A stretch of DNA of 64,000 bases from Brucellaceae bacterium (GCA_020637775.1 JACKJV010000005.1:186001-250000); one strand, 5' to 3'. Numbered from the stretch's first letter, positions 45,073 through 54,893 are shown. Program-made: numbers and translations. The notes: generated by a model not told the origin, from the letters alone.

Positions 45073-46224
45073 TCACGCGGCCTTGCGGCGCGCAAGCAAA
45101 GTTCCGATCGCCTCGACAAGGCGGTCCAGTTCTTCCCCTGTGGTGGCCGGTCCGATGGAGACGCGCAGCGCGCCCAGAGCGGCATCGGCGCCCATCGCCT
45201 CCAGCACATGGCTGGGGCCGACCTTGCCGGAGGAACAGGCCGAACCGGCGGACACCCGCAACCCTTCGAGATCCAGCGCGATCTGCGCCGTCTCCGCCTT
45301 GAGCCCCGGGATCGAGAAGAACGACGTGTTGGCGATACGCGGCGCAGTGCGTCCATGGATCACAAGGCCCGGTACGATTTCTTCCAGCCGTGCCTCGAAG
45401 GCATCGCGCAAACCTGCCACGTCCGACATGACGGACAAGGCCTGCGCTGCCTCCTGCGCGGCGGCACCGAAACCCGCAATCCCCGCCACGTTCTCCGTGC
45501 CGGCGCGATGGCCCCGCTCCTGGCCGCCACCCCGGATGAGCGGCGCGGGCATCAGCAGCCCATCGCGGGCGATGAAGGCGCCGGCGCCGCGCGGTCCACC
45601 CAGCTTGTGCGCAGAGAGAATCAGGAAATCGGCATAACCGGCTGCCATGTCGATAGAAACGCGGCCGGCGGCCTGCACGGCATCGACCACCAGCACTCCA
45701 CCTGCATCGCCAACCACGGCACGGATAGCGCCGAGCGGCTGAAGCACGCCGGTCTCATTGTTGGCGGCATGCAAGGCGACCAGCGGCAGCCCGGTCTCGG
45801 CGTCATGGGCTTCCAGCGCGCGGCGCATGGCTTCCATGTCGGCAAGGCCGTCCGGGGCGACCGGCAGAAGCGTGACCTTCTCGCGCGGGAATTGCCCGCC
45901 CGCCAGAAGGCAGGGATGATCGCTTGCCAGGACATAGAGATGCGAACAGGTGAGCGCGGCGCGGCCCATGCGCCAATGCGGCGTCAGCAGCGTGGCCGCG
46001 GCTTCCGTGGCGCCAGAGGTGAAGACGACATGCTCGGCGGAGGCGTTGACCAGGCTGGCGACGTGGCGGCGGGAGTCCTCGATGATCCTGCGGGCAGCCT
46101 TGCCGTCGCGATGAACGGACGAGGGGTTGGCGTCGGCGGCAAGCGACGACACAATGGCTCCGCGCGCGGTTTCGAGCAGCGGCGCGCTGGCATTGTAGTC
46201 GAGATAGGCCGGCGTCTTCGCCAT
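45073..46224 (-). CDS. Cysteine desulfurase, IscS/NifS type
   Basis: The 383-residue PLP enzyme is of the group I class. It has YLDYNASAPLLETAR, HAANNETGVLQPL, the Schiff-base lysine in SAHKLGGPRGAGAF, and the mobile catalytic loop VSAGSACSSGKVGPS. It heads the suf operon, as in many Hyphomicrobiales. I set the start at MAKTPAYLDY (46224), with GAGGGA upstream; the earlier in-frame stretch reads through the promoter. It may supply sulfur for Fe-S clusters or tRNA thiolation alongside SufS. Confidence 0.92.
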   Translation of the reverse strand: MAKTPAYLDYNASAPLLETARGAIVSSLAADANPSSVHRDGKAARRIIEDSRRHVASLVNASAEHVVFTSGATEAAATLLTPHWRMGRAALTCSHLYVLASDHPCLLAGGQFPREKVTLLPVAPDGLADMEAMRRALEAHDAETGLPLVALHAANNETGVLQPLGAIRAVVGDAGGVLVVDAVQAAGRVSIDMAAGYADFLILSAHKLGGPRGAGAFIARDGLLMPAPLIRGGGQERGHRAGTENVAGIAGFGAAAQEAAQALSVMSDVAGLRDAFEARLEEIVPGLVIHGRTAPRIANTSFFSIPGLKAETAQIALDLEGLRVSAGSACSSGKVGPSHVLEAMGADAALGALRVSIGPATTGEELDRLVEAIGTLLARRKAA

Positions 46225-46334
46225 GATCCGATTCGGTCCCTCGCCGCCCTGATTGGGCGCAAAGTCGTTATTTTCTTGAAACGAAAGGCCCGACTGTCCT
46301 ATCAAGCCGTCCGCCAGAGGCGGTGTTTCCACCT

Positions 46335-46351
46335 CTTAGAACTATTCTAAA
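46335..46351. promoter_or_regulatory. Irr-type iron control box in the suf promoter region
   Basis: TTAGAA-CTA-TTCTAA (46336-46350) is a perfect inverted repeat that matches the ICE/Irr-box core described for alphaproteobacteria (TTAGAA-N3-TTCTAA). It lies 111 bp upstream of the iscS-like start on one side and 94 bp upstream of the hydrolase start on the other. Irr binding here would link suf expression to heme and iron status. Confidence 0.75.
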
Positions 46352-46444
46352 CGTGTTTCTAGGGAGAGCGCCAGTCCCCGTCAAGCCGCGCGAAAGCAAC
46401 CTTTCGTGCAAAACGGGACCGCCTCCAGACAAGAAGGACCGAAC

Positions 46445-47119
46445 ATGCCAGAGGTCATTTTCGCCGGACCGGCCGGCCGTCTCGAGGGCCGCTACCAGCC
46501 TTCCAAGGAGAAAAACGCGCCCATCGCCATGGTGCTGCATCCCCATCCGCAGTTCGGCGGGACGATGAACAACAAGATCGTCTACGACCTCTTCTACATG
46601 TTCCAGAAACGCGGCTTCACGACGCTGCGCTTCAATTTCCGCGGTATCGGCCGCAGCCAGGGAGAATTCGATCACGGTTCGGGCGAATTGTCCGATGCCG
46701 CCGCCGCGCTGGACTGGGTGCAGTCGCTGCATCCCGATTCCAAATCCTGCTGGGTCGCGGGCTATTCCTTCGGCGCCTGGATCGGCATGCAATTGCTGAT
46801 GCGCCGGCCGGAAATCGAGGGCTTCATCTCGATCGCGCCACAACCGAACATCTATGACTTCTCGTTCCTGGCGCCCTGCCCGTCCTCCGGCCTCATCATC
46901 CATGGCGACAGCGACAAGGTGGCACCGCCCAAGGACGTGCAGGGGCTGGTGGACAAATTGCACCAGCAGAAGGGCATCACGATCACCCAGAACACGATGG
47001 AAGGCGCCAATCACTTCTTCAGCGGGCGCGAGGATGAGCTGATCGACAATTGCGCCGACTATCTGGAAGCGCGGCTGCGCGGCGAACTGGCCGCTCCCAA
47101 GCCCAAGCGCCTTCGCTGA
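46445..47119 (+). CDS. Alpha/beta hydrolase, conserved beside suf
   Basis: This 224-residue hydrolase has the HPHPQFGGTMNNKIV oxyanion-side motif, FRGIGRSQGEFD, the nucleophile elbow GYSFGAWIG, the acid in IIHGDSDKVAPP and the histidine in EGANHFFSG. It resembles the dienelactone-hydrolase-like alpha/beta hydrolases found next to suf or cell-envelope genes in rhizobia. The substrate is unknown. The start at 46445 has AAGGA upstream; an earlier in-frame start overlaps the promoter. It is divergent from the suf operon and shares the Irr-box region. Confidence 0.85.
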   Translation: MPEVIFAGPAGRLEGRYQPSKEKNAPIAMVLHPHPQFGGTMNNKIVYDLFYMFQKRGFTTLRFNFRGIGRSQGEFDHGSGELSDAAAALDWVQSLHPDSKSCWVAGYSFGAWIGMQLLMRRPEIEGFISIAPQPNIYDFSFLAPCPSSGLIIHGDSDKVAPPKDVQGLVDKLHQQKGITITQNTMEGANHFFSGREDELIDNCADYLEARLRGELAAPKPKRLR

Positions 47120-47133
47120 AACCGGCATGGGAT

Positions 47134-47154
47134 GGGCCGGACCGTATCCGGCCC
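47134..47154 (+). terminator. Hairpin after the alpha/beta hydrolase gene
   Basis: GGGCCGGA-CCGTA-TCCGGCCC is a perfect 8-bp stem 15 bp after the stop codon. There is no T run, so it is at best a weak intrinsic terminator. Confidence 0.5.
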
Positions 47155-47248
47155 CGTCGGTCTCCTGCCTTTCATGGTGAAACGGCAAGCGGCGTGCTGA
47201 TCAAACTGGCCCGCCTGTCCAGCTTGGCAGCCCGGTGTTGCGCGCCAT

Positions 47249-47377
47249 TCAGGCGCCCGGGCGTCCATCCGTCCCGACAAGGCCGGTCAGAAGCCAGAAC
47301 ACGGCAAACGTCACGGCAACGCCCAGAAGAAACCCGATGGAACCGCCAGCAACGAACACCAGTAAATTCCCTTCCAT
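47249..47377 (-). CDS. 42-residue single-helix membrane protein
   Basis: This short reading frame encodes MEGNLLVFVAGGSIGFLLGV, then AVTFAVFWLLTGLVGTDGRPGA. One long hydrophobic helix spans about residues 5-34, with a short polar C-terminus. AAGG lies seven bases before the ATG. An AT-rich promoter-like stretch with a perfect palindrome is about 70-100 bp upstream. I know no family for it. Codon third positions are GC-rich, as in neighbouring genes, which supports real coding. Confidence 0.6.
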   Translation of the reverse strand: MEGNLLVFVAGGSIGFLLGVAVTFAVFWLLTGLVGTDGRPGA

Positions 47378-47447
47378 GAGGAAACCTTGCCATCCACGAC
47401 GAGGTGGTCGCGCAAAAAATGCGCACCGGCCCTGCCAATTAACCCCT

Positions 47448-47475
47448 AATATATAACAGTATTATTTTCTAATAC
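47448..47475 (-). promoter_or_regulatory. AT-rich promoter with palindromic operator for the small membrane protein
   Basis: On the minus strand, TATATT (47453-47448) looks like a -10 box. GTATTA-N5-TAATAC (47459-47475) is a perfect 6-5-6 inverted repeat covering the -35 position. The surrounding 35 bp is among the most AT-rich DNA in the window. It lies between the ends of anmK and the 42-codon gene. Confidence 0.45.
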
Positions 47476-47540
47476 CTTTGCAAGCACATTCACGCCAGCG
47501 GGTCGGGCACGCATGACTGAAAGACCGCCGATGAAGAATG

Positions 47541-48662
47541 TCAGGGGCGCGCCAGGACGCCTCCGGAAACCGGGCTTGAGCAGCCGGTTGTCGACGGCCA
47601 GGTGAGCGGCAAGCGCCTGACGGATCGAACGGCAAGATAGGCCCAGGCTTCAGCCTCCATGGAATCGCCGTTCCAACCGAGGTCCTCGGCGATGAGCAGC
47701 CGGGCGCCCTGACCTGAAAGCAGCGTTTCCAGTTCCGCGCGGATCGTATTGTTCCTGCGCCCTCCTCCGCACAGGACCCAGGTGCCGGGAGGCACGGGCA
47801 CATTGTCCGCCGCGCGGGCGATGGCATGCGCCGTAACGGCGGCAAGGGTCCGCGCACCGTCGGACAGTTCGGCCGAGCCAAGCGGTTCGAGCGTGAAATC
47901 GTTTCGATCGAGTGACTTGGCACCGGTACGGCCAAAGAACGGGTTTTCCATGTAGCGGGCAAGCGCAGCGATGTTGACCGCCCCTTCGCTGGCGATGCGG
48001 CCCGCGTCATCATAGGGTATGCCGGCGGCGGCCTGGACCCACTGGTCGATCAGCGCGTTGCCGGGGCCGGCGTCGAAGGCGACCGGCGCGCCTTCCAACG
48101 GCACCCAGGTCACATTCGATATGCCGCCGATATTGACGGCCATCACGGGAAACGCCACGCGCCCCGGCTCAAGCGCTTGGGAAAGCGCGGCATGCCAGGC
48201 GGGTACCAGCGGCGCGCCCTGCCCGCCATGGGCCATGTCATTGGCGCGCATGTCAAAGACGACCGGGATGCCGGATTCACGGGCAAGCAGCGCGCCATCG
48301 CCCAATTGCACCGTCAGCGCCTCGTCCGGCCGGTGCAGCACCGTCTGGCCATGAAAGCCGATCAGGTCGATATCCTGCGCGGCCCATCCGTTGTCATCCA
48401 GAAAGGTTTCCACCGCCCGCGCGTGACGCAGGGTGATCGCGGCTTCCAGCTCCGCCAGCCCGTCCGGCCGCTCGTCGCGCTGGCGGATCACCTTCGCCGT
48501 TTCCAGCGCGGATTCAATGCGGCGGCGGAACGCGGCCTCGTAGGGCATGAAGCCGGACGGGCCGCGACGGACCGCCGTCTCGCCGTCGGTTTCGATGCAG
48601 GCCATGTCGATGCCATCCATCGACGTGCCGCTCATCAGCCCGATTGCGCGCAAGAGCGCCAT
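47541..48662 (-). CDS. anmK: Anhydro-N-acetylmuramic acid kinase
   Basis: The 373-residue sugar kinase recycles peptidoglycan by converting 1,6-anhydro-MurNAc to MurNAc-6-phosphate with ATP. It has the [12 protein letters not shown] start, [37 protein letters not shown] and [10 protein letters not shown], plus [19 protein letters not shown], all diagnostic. It is divergent from tyrS with 107 bp between the starts, an arrangement common in this order. Confidence 0.95.
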   Translation of the reverse strand: MALLRAIGLMSGTSMDGIDMACIETDGETAVRRGPSGFMPYEAAFRRRIESALETAKVIRQRDERPDGLAELEAAITLRHARAVETFLDDNGWAAQDIDLIGFHGQTVLHRPDEALTVQLGDGALLARESGIPVVFDMRANDMAHGGQGAPLVPAWHAALSQALEPGRVAFPVMAVNIGGISNVTWVPLEGAPVAFDAGPGNALIDQWVQAAAGIPYDDAGRIASEGAVNIAALARYMENPFFGRTGAKSLDRNDFTLEPLGSAELSDGARTLAAVTAHAIARAADNVPVPPGTWVLCGGGRRNNTIRAELETLLSGQGARLLIAEDLGWNGDSMEAEAWAYLAVRSVRRLPLTWPSTTGCSSPVSGGVLARP

Positions 48663-48769
48663 GTTTCCTGCCCGTTCTTGTGAAACCTGCCGGGATAGTG
48701 TTAAAGCCGCGCGGGCCGTCGCGCCAGCCGGCGCGGCCTGTCATCACAGCAAAATCCGGAAACGAGCCG

Positions 48770-50017
48770 ATGTCCGCCTTCAAGTCCGATTTCCTGCGCA
48801 CCATGAGCGAGCGCGGGTTCATTCACCAGACTTCCGACGACCAGGGTCTCGACGACCTGTTCTGCAAGGAGCAGGTGACGGCTTATATCGGCTTCGATGC
48901 CACGGCGAAAAGCCTGCATGCCGGTTCGCTGATCCAGATCATGATGCTGCATTGGTTGCAGCAGACCGGGCACCGGCCGATCGCCCTGATGGGCGGCGGC
49001 ACGTCCATGATCGGCGACCCTTCGTTCAAGGACGAGGCACGCAAGCTGCTGACGCCGGACGACATCGCGGCCAACCTGGAAGGGATCAAGCAGTCCTTTG
49101 CGCAATACCTTGATTTCGACAGCGGAAAGGCACTGATGCTCAACAATGCCGACTGGCTGATGGACATCAACTATGTCGAGTTCCTGCGCGATGTCGGCCG
49201 GCATTTCTCGGTCAATCGCATGCTGTCCTTCGATTCGGTGAAGCTGCGCCTCGACCGCGAGCAGTCGCTGTCCTTCCTCGAATTCAACTACATGATCCTG
49301 CAGGCCTATGATTTCGTGGAACTCAACCGGCGCGAGGATTGCCGTCTGCAGATGGGCGGCTCGGACCAGTGGGGCAATATCGTCAACGGCATAGACCTCG
49401 GCCACCGCATGGGCACGCCGCAGCTCTACGCGCTGACCTCGCCCCTGCTGACGACCTCGTCGGGCGCCAAGATGGGCAAGACGGCCAATGGCGCGGTCTG
49501 GCTCAATGGCGACATGCTGAGCCCCTACGAATTCTGGCAATACTGGCGCAATACGGAAGACGCCGACGTGGAGCGCTTCCTGAGGCTTTACACCGTGATG
49601 CCCATGGACGAGATTGCCCGGCTGGCCGCACTTGGCGGATCGGAGATCAACGAGGCCAAGAAAATCCTCGCCACCGAGATCACGGCTCTGCTGCATGGCC
49701 GGCAGGCGGCGGAGGATGCGGCGGAAACGGCCCGCAAGACCTTCGAGGAAGGCGCGCTGGGCGCCGACCTGCCGACCGTCGAGATTGCATCGGCGGAGTT
49801 GAGCGCGGGCCTTGGCGTGCTGGCGGCTTTCGTGGCGGCTGGCATGGCGGCATCGAATGGCGAGATGCGCCGGCATGTGAAGGGCGGCGCTGTGCGCGTC
49901 AACGACCAGCCGGTCGCCGACGACCGGGCCACGCTTTCCCTTTCCGACGTGAATGCGGACGGCGTGATCAAGCTGTCACTCGGCAAGAAGAAGCACGCCC
50001 TGATCCGGCCGGCCTGA
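48770..50017 (+). CDS. tyrS: Tyrosyl-tRNA synthetase
   Basis: The 415-residue class I synthetase charges tRNA-Tyr. The HIGH motif appears as HAGS near residue 47, and the KMSKS loop as KMGKT near 240. The tyrosine-site [23 protein letters not shown] and a C-terminal S4 RNA-binding domain ([13 protein letters not shown]) are present. I start at [10 protein letters not shown] (48770); the earlier in-frame region crosses the divergent promoter. A short GC hairpin surrounds the stop codon region at 50009-50025. Confidence 0.96.
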   Translation: MSAFKSDFLRTMSERGFIHQTSDDQGLDDLFCKEQVTAYIGFDATAKSLHAGSLIQIMMLHWLQQTGHRPIALMGGGTSMIGDPSFKDEARKLLTPDDIAANLEGIKQSFAQYLDFDSGKALMLNNADWLMDINYVEFLRDVGRHFSVNRMLSFDSVKLRLDREQSLSFLEFNYMILQAYDFVELNRREDCRLQMGGSDQWGNIVNGIDLGHRMGTPQLYALTSPLLTTSSGAKMGKTANGAVWLNGDMLSPYEFWQYWRNTEDADVERFLRLYTVMPMDEIARLAALGGSEINEAKKILATEITALLHGRQAAEDAAETARKTFEEGALGADLPTVEIASAELSAGLGVLAAFVAAGMAASNGEMRRHVKGGAVRVNDQPVADDRATLSLSDVNADGVIKLSLGKKKHALIRPA

Positions 50018-50060
50018 CGGGCCGGGACGGGACAGGACCGCTCTGCCCCGGCTTTCCGGT

Positions 50061-53000
50061 TCATCTGAACTCGAAGATCGACCGGAATATGCCGGGCGCG
50101 ATGGCCGAGATCGGGTTGATCTGGAGACGGGGCGATTTCGCCTTGCCCGACAGCTTGTAGGTAATGCCGATGAGCCCGCGATCACGACCGTTGCCAAGCA
50201 CATAGCCCAGGACCGGAATCTCGCCGAAGATCTTGTTCAGCCCGTAGGCCGGCATGAACGTGCCGGTTACCGACATGTTGCCCTGGCCATCATAGAGCGT
50301 CCCCTGGAAGGTCGTTCCGATGAGCGGGCCACGCAGGACGCCACGCTGCATCGACAGCGAATTCGTGCCCTTGCGGATAAGCGCGAAGCCGCGATCGAAC
50401 TTGACGCGCGAGGTGTCGATGTCCCGCCGCACGGCATCCGACAGGCTGCGCCCGTCGCTTTGCGGTGCAGGCGTGGATACCAGCGAGGCAAGCCTTGGTT
50501 CGTTGACCAGCCAGAAATCGCGCACATCGACCTGCCCGGAAAGCGGGCCGTCGCCTGTTCCCTTCAGCGCGACCGCGAGGGTTCCGCCTTCCATCCGCTC
50601 ATAGATGTCGAGGAAGCGCAGGATCGCACCGGCATCGCCGGTCCGCATCTCGAGGGCGCGGTTCGTTCCGCCAATGTGGCGAACCTCGACGGCCGAACCG
50701 GAGCGGGCGACCGCCGTCAGCGACGCGGATGCCGGATTGTCGCCCGTGCCCGAATAATCGAGGCGCAGGTTGCGCAAGACCTCACCCGAAAAACCCGTCA
50801 CCCGGTCGAGCCGCGCGGAGACCGCGATCTGCGTCTTGCCGGCCTTGCCCGCAAGGGCGCCATCGTCGTCCTGAAGCGCCTTCACCAGCGCGCGCGCATC
50901 CATCGCCGTGCCTTCGATGGCGATTTTGAGGCCCTTCCCCTGCCGGGTCAGGCGCGCGGAAAAATCATCGTCGCGATTGAGCCGTACGCGCGAGAAAATT
51001 GCCGACACGAGATCGCCTGACTGAAGCTCGACATTTCCGGCCAAGGCGAACCCCTCGCCCTCGACCACCAGGTCTCGCACACGCGAACGTGCGCCATCGT
51101 TTTCCAGCACGAAGCGGGCGGAGGCCGGCACACCCCTGCCCTTCGACCAGCCCATCCAGGGTATGGACAGCACCGCCTTGTCCAGATCCGCCTCGATGAT
51201 CCGGCGCTCGGCCGGACCCGACACCTTGACCGGGACCGGACCGGCCAACATGTCCGCCAGACCGGGCGCCAGTTCCTGGCGGGCCTTGTCATCGAGCAAC
51301 AATGCAACATCGATTTGGGTCGGCGCATCGCTGTCCAGAGGCTCCACCAGGGTCAGGTCGCTTTGGATGCCATTGAGGCGGCCGCTGGCCCGGATCCGTG
51401 CAGATGCAGGGTCGATCACCGCATTGCCGCTCGCGCCGGTGAGGCGCTGCCCGTCGAATTCATGGTCGATCGACAGATCCTCGAAGGCCAGTTCGACATG
51501 CCAGTCGAGCGACGCGATATCGGTGTCCTTGTCGACGGGGATGTCGGTCTCGACCACGCCCCGGACAGATCCGGTCAGCCTGTCCGGCGCAAAGCCCAGG
51601 CGTTGGCCTGCCTTGATCGGTTCGCGTGAAGCCAGTTCGACGATGGACGGCGCATCGCCCTCGATATCGATCTTCAGCCGGCCTATCACCGGATTGAGAT
51701 GTGTGTCGAGGAAGGTCAGCACGCCGTTGGTGCCCTTGACCCTGCGCCCACCGGGCATGAAGCCGGTGCCTTCCGTAAGACGGATCTCTACATCATTGCC
51801 GGCGAACTCGATGATACCCGCCGCATCGCGAATGGGAGGGATTTCACCCGTCACGTCAAAGCGGGTTCCCTTGACCTCGAAATGTCCCTGGATTTCGTCC
51901 TTGTCGAACGGAATTCCGTCGGTCAAACGGCCCGGCCCGGCGGAAAGCGTGAGTTCGGTATGGGTCAGCGTTCCATCGAAAAGGTTGTCCATCACCCAGC
52001 GGCGCGGATTGGGCGCCGAAAGCCAGGGCCACAACTGCTTCGCGTGGGAAACCGGCAAGCGGTCGGAGCGGATCGCCAGGAAAACCGCCGGCGACTCGTT
52101 GTCCTCGAAAACGACGGTCGCCGAGCCCAGCACTTCCCCGCCCGCCGTGCGCACCGCAAGCGATGACGCCTCCAGGCTGTTGCTCGCCGGGCGGTAGACA
52201 CCGGCAATGCGTGCGCCCAGTTTCAGGCCGGGCTCGGGGCTGTCGAGCGGTGCCAGCGTCACATCGTTGGAGACGAGTTCATAGCGCCAGGCAGGTTCCT
52301 CGTCCTCTTCGGCCGGCTTCGGGCCGGCAGCGCCCGAAATGGGTATCGTCGTCCGGTTGACCCGGAGAAAGCCATCGGGAATGTCCACCTTCTGCGAGCC
52401 GGAAGCAAGGTCCGCGGTCAGTTCCAGCGCGCCGTTCAATTCGCCGGGCTGCTCGATGGCAGCGACATAGCGATCGGCACGAAGCCGCATGCGCAGCGCC
52501 TGCCGGACGCCGGGCTGATCCTCGCCCCCCTCCAGTTCGACGACGAGACTGTCAACGCTCAATGCCGGGGCCTGGGTTTCGCCGCCAAGCCGGACGGGAC
52601 CGGTTTCGAAGGTCGCCGCAAGCCGGCTGATCGCACCGCCTTTTTCCTGATTGCCTTCGACGTCCAAGGCCAATGCCGTTCCCGCAAGGCCGAGATGGCC
52701 ACCGGCCTCGAAGGCGCCGTCATCGTCGCGCTCAAGGTCCACCTGCGCGATGGCCAGTTCAATGCCGCCGAAGGACAGGACGGACCGATCCAGGGAAATG
52801 CGGCTCGTGTCGGTGGCATCGAGGCGGGCCAGCGCCGCGCGGGCGGCGTCGAAGACAAGCACAAGCACGCGGTCGGGATCAACAAGGCCCTGCGCATTCC
52901 TGACCGGGGCAAGCGGATCGGGCTGCGGGTCCGGCCTTTCCATCGTGGCGGCGGCATGTGCGCCGTCAATGGCAATGCTGGTCACCCGGAGCTTGCCCTG

Positions 53001-53447
53001 CAGCAGGCTCCATGTGCCGATGCCGAGCTTGACCGCATCGGCAGAGGTGACGGATTCGCCGGTATCTGCGCGGCGAATGTTCACATCACCGATCTCGAAG
53101 GCAAGGTTCAAGCCATTGGCAAGCGACAGCCGCGTGTGTCCCAGCGAGGCGCGCACAGGAAAGCCGTAAAGCCGCGCGATGGCCGTTTCCGCCTCGCGGC
53201 TGATCCTGTCAGCCCCGACACCGGCATTGATGGCCAGCCACCCGCCGGTCAGCGAAACGGCCATGAGCAGCGTGAGAAAAAAGATGGAAGCTCCGGCCCG
53301 GCGCGCAAGGCGGCGCGTGCGATGAAACCGCTTTCGCGGCCCAGCCGCACCCATCGCGGATGGCAGGGCATCGAGCACAGGCAAGTCGCTTCGTCTGAAG
53401 CGAACGCGCGCATGGGCATGCTGCGCGTGCGCCCTGTCCTGATCCAT
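50061..53447 (-). CDS. AsmA-like/YhdP-type large envelope protein (DUF3971 domain)
   Basis: The protein is about 1128 residues long, with a basic N-terminus, one membrane helix (SIFFLTLLMAVSLTGGWLAI near 60-80), and a long repetitive beta-strand region as in the AsmA/TamB/YhdP group. The C-terminal part has the family pattern GIPFDKDEIQGHFEVKG and VRDFWLVNEPRLASLVS, then SVTGTFMPAYGLNKIFGEIP, then GLIGITYKLSGKAKSPRLQI, followed by NPISAIAPGIFRSIF. These proteins bridge the periplasm and are linked to phospholipid transport to the outer membrane. It is convergent with tyrS. I prefer ATG 53447, which has AGGA upstream. Confidence 0.85.
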   Translation of the reverse strand: MDQDRAHAQHAHARVRFRRSDLPVLDALPSAMGAAGPRKRFHRTRRLARRAGASIFFLTLLMAVSLTGGWLAINAGVGADRISREAETAIARLYGFPVRASLGHTRLSLANGLNLAFEIGDVNIRRADTGESVTSADAVKLGIGTWSLLQGKLRVTSIAIDGAHAAATMERPDPQPDPLAPVRNAQGLVDPDRVLVLVFDAARAALARLDATDTSRISLDRSVLSFGGIELAIAQVDLERDDDGAFEAGGHLGLAGTALALDVEGNQEKGGAISRLAATFETGPVRLGGETQAPALSVDSLVVELEGGEDQPGVRQALRMRLRADRYVAAIEQPGELNGALELTADLASGSQKVDIPDGFLRVNRTTIPISGAAGPKPAEEDEEPAWRYELVSNDVTLAPLDSPEPGLKLGARIAGVYRPASNSLEASSLAVRTAGGEVLGSATVVFEDNESPAVFLAIRSDRLPVSHAKQLWPWLSAPNPRRWVMDNLFDGTLTHTELTLSAGPGRLTDGIPFDKDEIQGHFEVKGTRFDVTGEIPPIRDAAGIIEFAGNDVEIRLTEGTGFMPGGRRVKGTNGVLTFLDTHLNPVIGRLKIDIEGDAPSIVELASREPIKAGQRLGFAPDRLTGSVRGVVETDIPVDKDTDIASLDWHVELAFEDLSIDHEFDGQRLTGASGNAVIDPASARIRASGRLNGIQSDLTLVEPLDSDAPTQIDVALLLDDKARQELAPGLADMLAGPVPVKVSGPAERRIIEADLDKAVLSIPWMGWSKGRGVPASARFVLENDGARSRVRDLVVEGEGFALAGNVELQSGDLVSAIFSRVRLNRDDDFSARLTRQGKGLKIAIEGTAMDARALVKALQDDDGALAGKAGKTQIAVSARLDRVTGFSGEVLRNLRLDYSGTGDNPASASLTAVARSGSAVEVRHIGGTNRALEMRTGDAGAILRFLDIYERMEGGTLAVALKGTGDGPLSGQVDVRDFWLVNEPRLASLVSTPAPQSDGRSLSDAVRRDIDTSRVKFDRGFALIRKGTNSLSMQRGVLRGPLIGTTFQGTLYDGQGNMSVTGTFMPAYGLNKIFGEIPVLGYVLGNGRDRGLIGITYKLSGKAKSPRLQINPISAIAPGIFRSIFEFR

Positions 53448-53527
53448 GCGTTCCTGCCCCGTAGACGAATCCCTGAATGGCACTATAACCGGTTTGCCGA
53501 TTCGTAAGCTACAAGAAGGGCAAGGTT

Positions 53528-53995
53528 ATGGCTGAACTCGACGCGGGGCAGATGGCGCCGGAATTCGATCTCCCGGCAGATGGCGGCGGTACGCTCAAGC
53601 TTTCCGACCTGCGCGGCAAAAAGGTCGCGCTGTTTTTCTATCCCAAGGACGATACCAGCGGCTGCACCGCGGAAGCGATTGATTTCACGCGGCTCAAGGC
53701 GGATTTCGAAGCGGCCGGAACCATCGTGGTCGGCATGTCGCCGGACAGCGTCAAGAAGCATGACAAGTTCAAGACCAAGCACGAACTGACAGTGGATCTC
53801 GTCTCCGACGAGGACAAGACGACGCTGGAGGCCTATGGTGTCTGGGTGGAGAAGAGCATGTATGGGCGCAAGTACATGGGCGTGGAGCGCTCCACGTTCC
53901 TGATCGGCGAGGACGGTTCGATCCTACGCATCTGGCGCAAGGTGAAAGTGCCGGGCCATGCCGACGAGGTGCTTGAAGCGGCGAGGGCTGCCTGA
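53528..53995 (+). CDS. bcp: Thioredoxin-dependent thiol peroxidase (BCP/PrxQ)
   Basis: The 155-residue peroxiredoxin has the peroxidatic cysteine C46 in YPKDDTSGCTAEAIDF. The cysteine five residues later used by E. coli BCP for resolution is absent (I51-D52 region), so it probably acts by a 1-Cys or alternative-resolving mechanism. It reduces hydroperoxides in the cytosol. The conserved C-terminal RSTFLIGEDGSILRIWRKVK is intact. It is followed 13 bp later by a ferritin-like protein, which fits an oxidative-stress pair. Confidence 0.93.
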   Translation: MAELDAGQMAPEFDLPADGGGTLKLSDLRGKKVALFFYPKDDTSGCTAEAIDFTRLKADFEAAGTIVVGMSPDSVKKHDKFKTKHELTVDLVSDEDKTTLEAYGVWVEKSMYGRKYMGVERSTFLIGEDGSILRIWRKVKVPGHADEVLEAARAA

Positions 53996-54008
53996 CGGCA
54001 CATTGTCC

Positions 54009-54827
54009 ATGGCCGAACGCGTCGCAAGCCTGCGTGGCGGCTGCATCGCCGCGCTGAACGCCTCCTGCCTGGATGAAAAGGTCCGGCTGACGCGCGAAGT
54101 GCATGCGCGCTGGACGGAACGCACGCTGTCGTTGCGCCATCCATCCGACCCGCCGCTTCCCGACAGGCCCGGACGGCCGGACAAGCCGGATCTCGTGCCG
54201 CCGAAAATGGTGAAGAAACGGGCACTCAACTCCGCGCGCGGGCGCATCGCGCTGATGCATGCGCTTGCCCATATCGAGCTCAACGCCATCGACCTGGCGC
54301 TCGACATCGTGGCCAGGTTCACCAGTGAAGCGGTGCCGCGCTCGTTTTTCGACGGCTGGATGCGCGTGGCCTTCGAGGAGGCGAAGCATTTCTCGCTGCT
54401 GCGCGCGCGCCTGCAGTCGCTCGGCGCCGATTATGGCGACCTGCCGGCCCATGACGGATTGTGGCAGGCGGCCCATCAGACGCGCAACGACCTGCATGCA
54501 CGCCTTGCCATCGTGCCGCTGGTGCTGGAGGCGCGCGGACTGGATGTCACGCCGTCGCTGCAAGAGAAGTTGCGCGAAGCCGGCGACCACGAAACCGCAG
54601 ATATCCTGGAAATCATCTACACGGACGAAAAGGGCCATGTGGGCATCGGCGCCAAGTGGTTCCGCTTCTTCTGCGCGCGCGACGGGCATGAGCCGGCGCG
54701 CCATTTCCGGCAACTCGTGCGGGCGAATTTCCGCGGTGAGGTGAAGCCGCCCTTCAATGTGCTGGCGCGCGCCGAAGCCGGTCTCACACCCCTGTTCTAT
54801 CAGGCGCTCGCTTCGACGTCGTCCTGA
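54009..54827 (+). CDS. Ferritin-like protein (DUF455 family)
   Basis: The 272-residue protein has a ferritin-like four-helix core with probable metal ligands in LAHIELNAIDLALD, VAFEEAKHFSLL, VPLVLEARGLDV and IYTDEKGHVGIG, together a di-iron or dimetal site. Its function is not established. The start at MAERVASL (54009) lies 13 bp after bcp, so the two are probably co-transcribed. The proline-rich segment near 50-60 (HPSDPPLPDRPGRPDKPD) is a linker. Confidence 0.85.
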   Translation: MAERVASLRGGCIAALNASCLDEKVRLTREVHARWTERTLSLRHPSDPPLPDRPGRPDKPDLVPPKMVKKRALNSARGRIALMHALAHIELNAIDLALDIVARFTSEAVPRSFFDGWMRVAFEEAKHFSLLRARLQSLGADYGDLPAHDGLWQAAHQTRNDLHARLAIVPLVLEARGLDVTPSLQEKLREAGDHETADILEIIYTDEKGHVGIGAKWFRFFCARDGHEPARHFRQLVRANFRGEVKPPFNVLARAEAGLTPLFYQALASTSS

Positions 54828-54893
54828 CCGTCCAACGCTTTGTTAACCCTAACGGCGTTTAAATGCCTCCGCTTCAGATCGAGTGAAGGACGG

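Noticed and set aside
54834..54864. CtrA-like TTAA sites before the M23 peptidase gene
   Set aside because: The two TTAA elements are 11 bases apart, not the 7 of the CtrA consensus.
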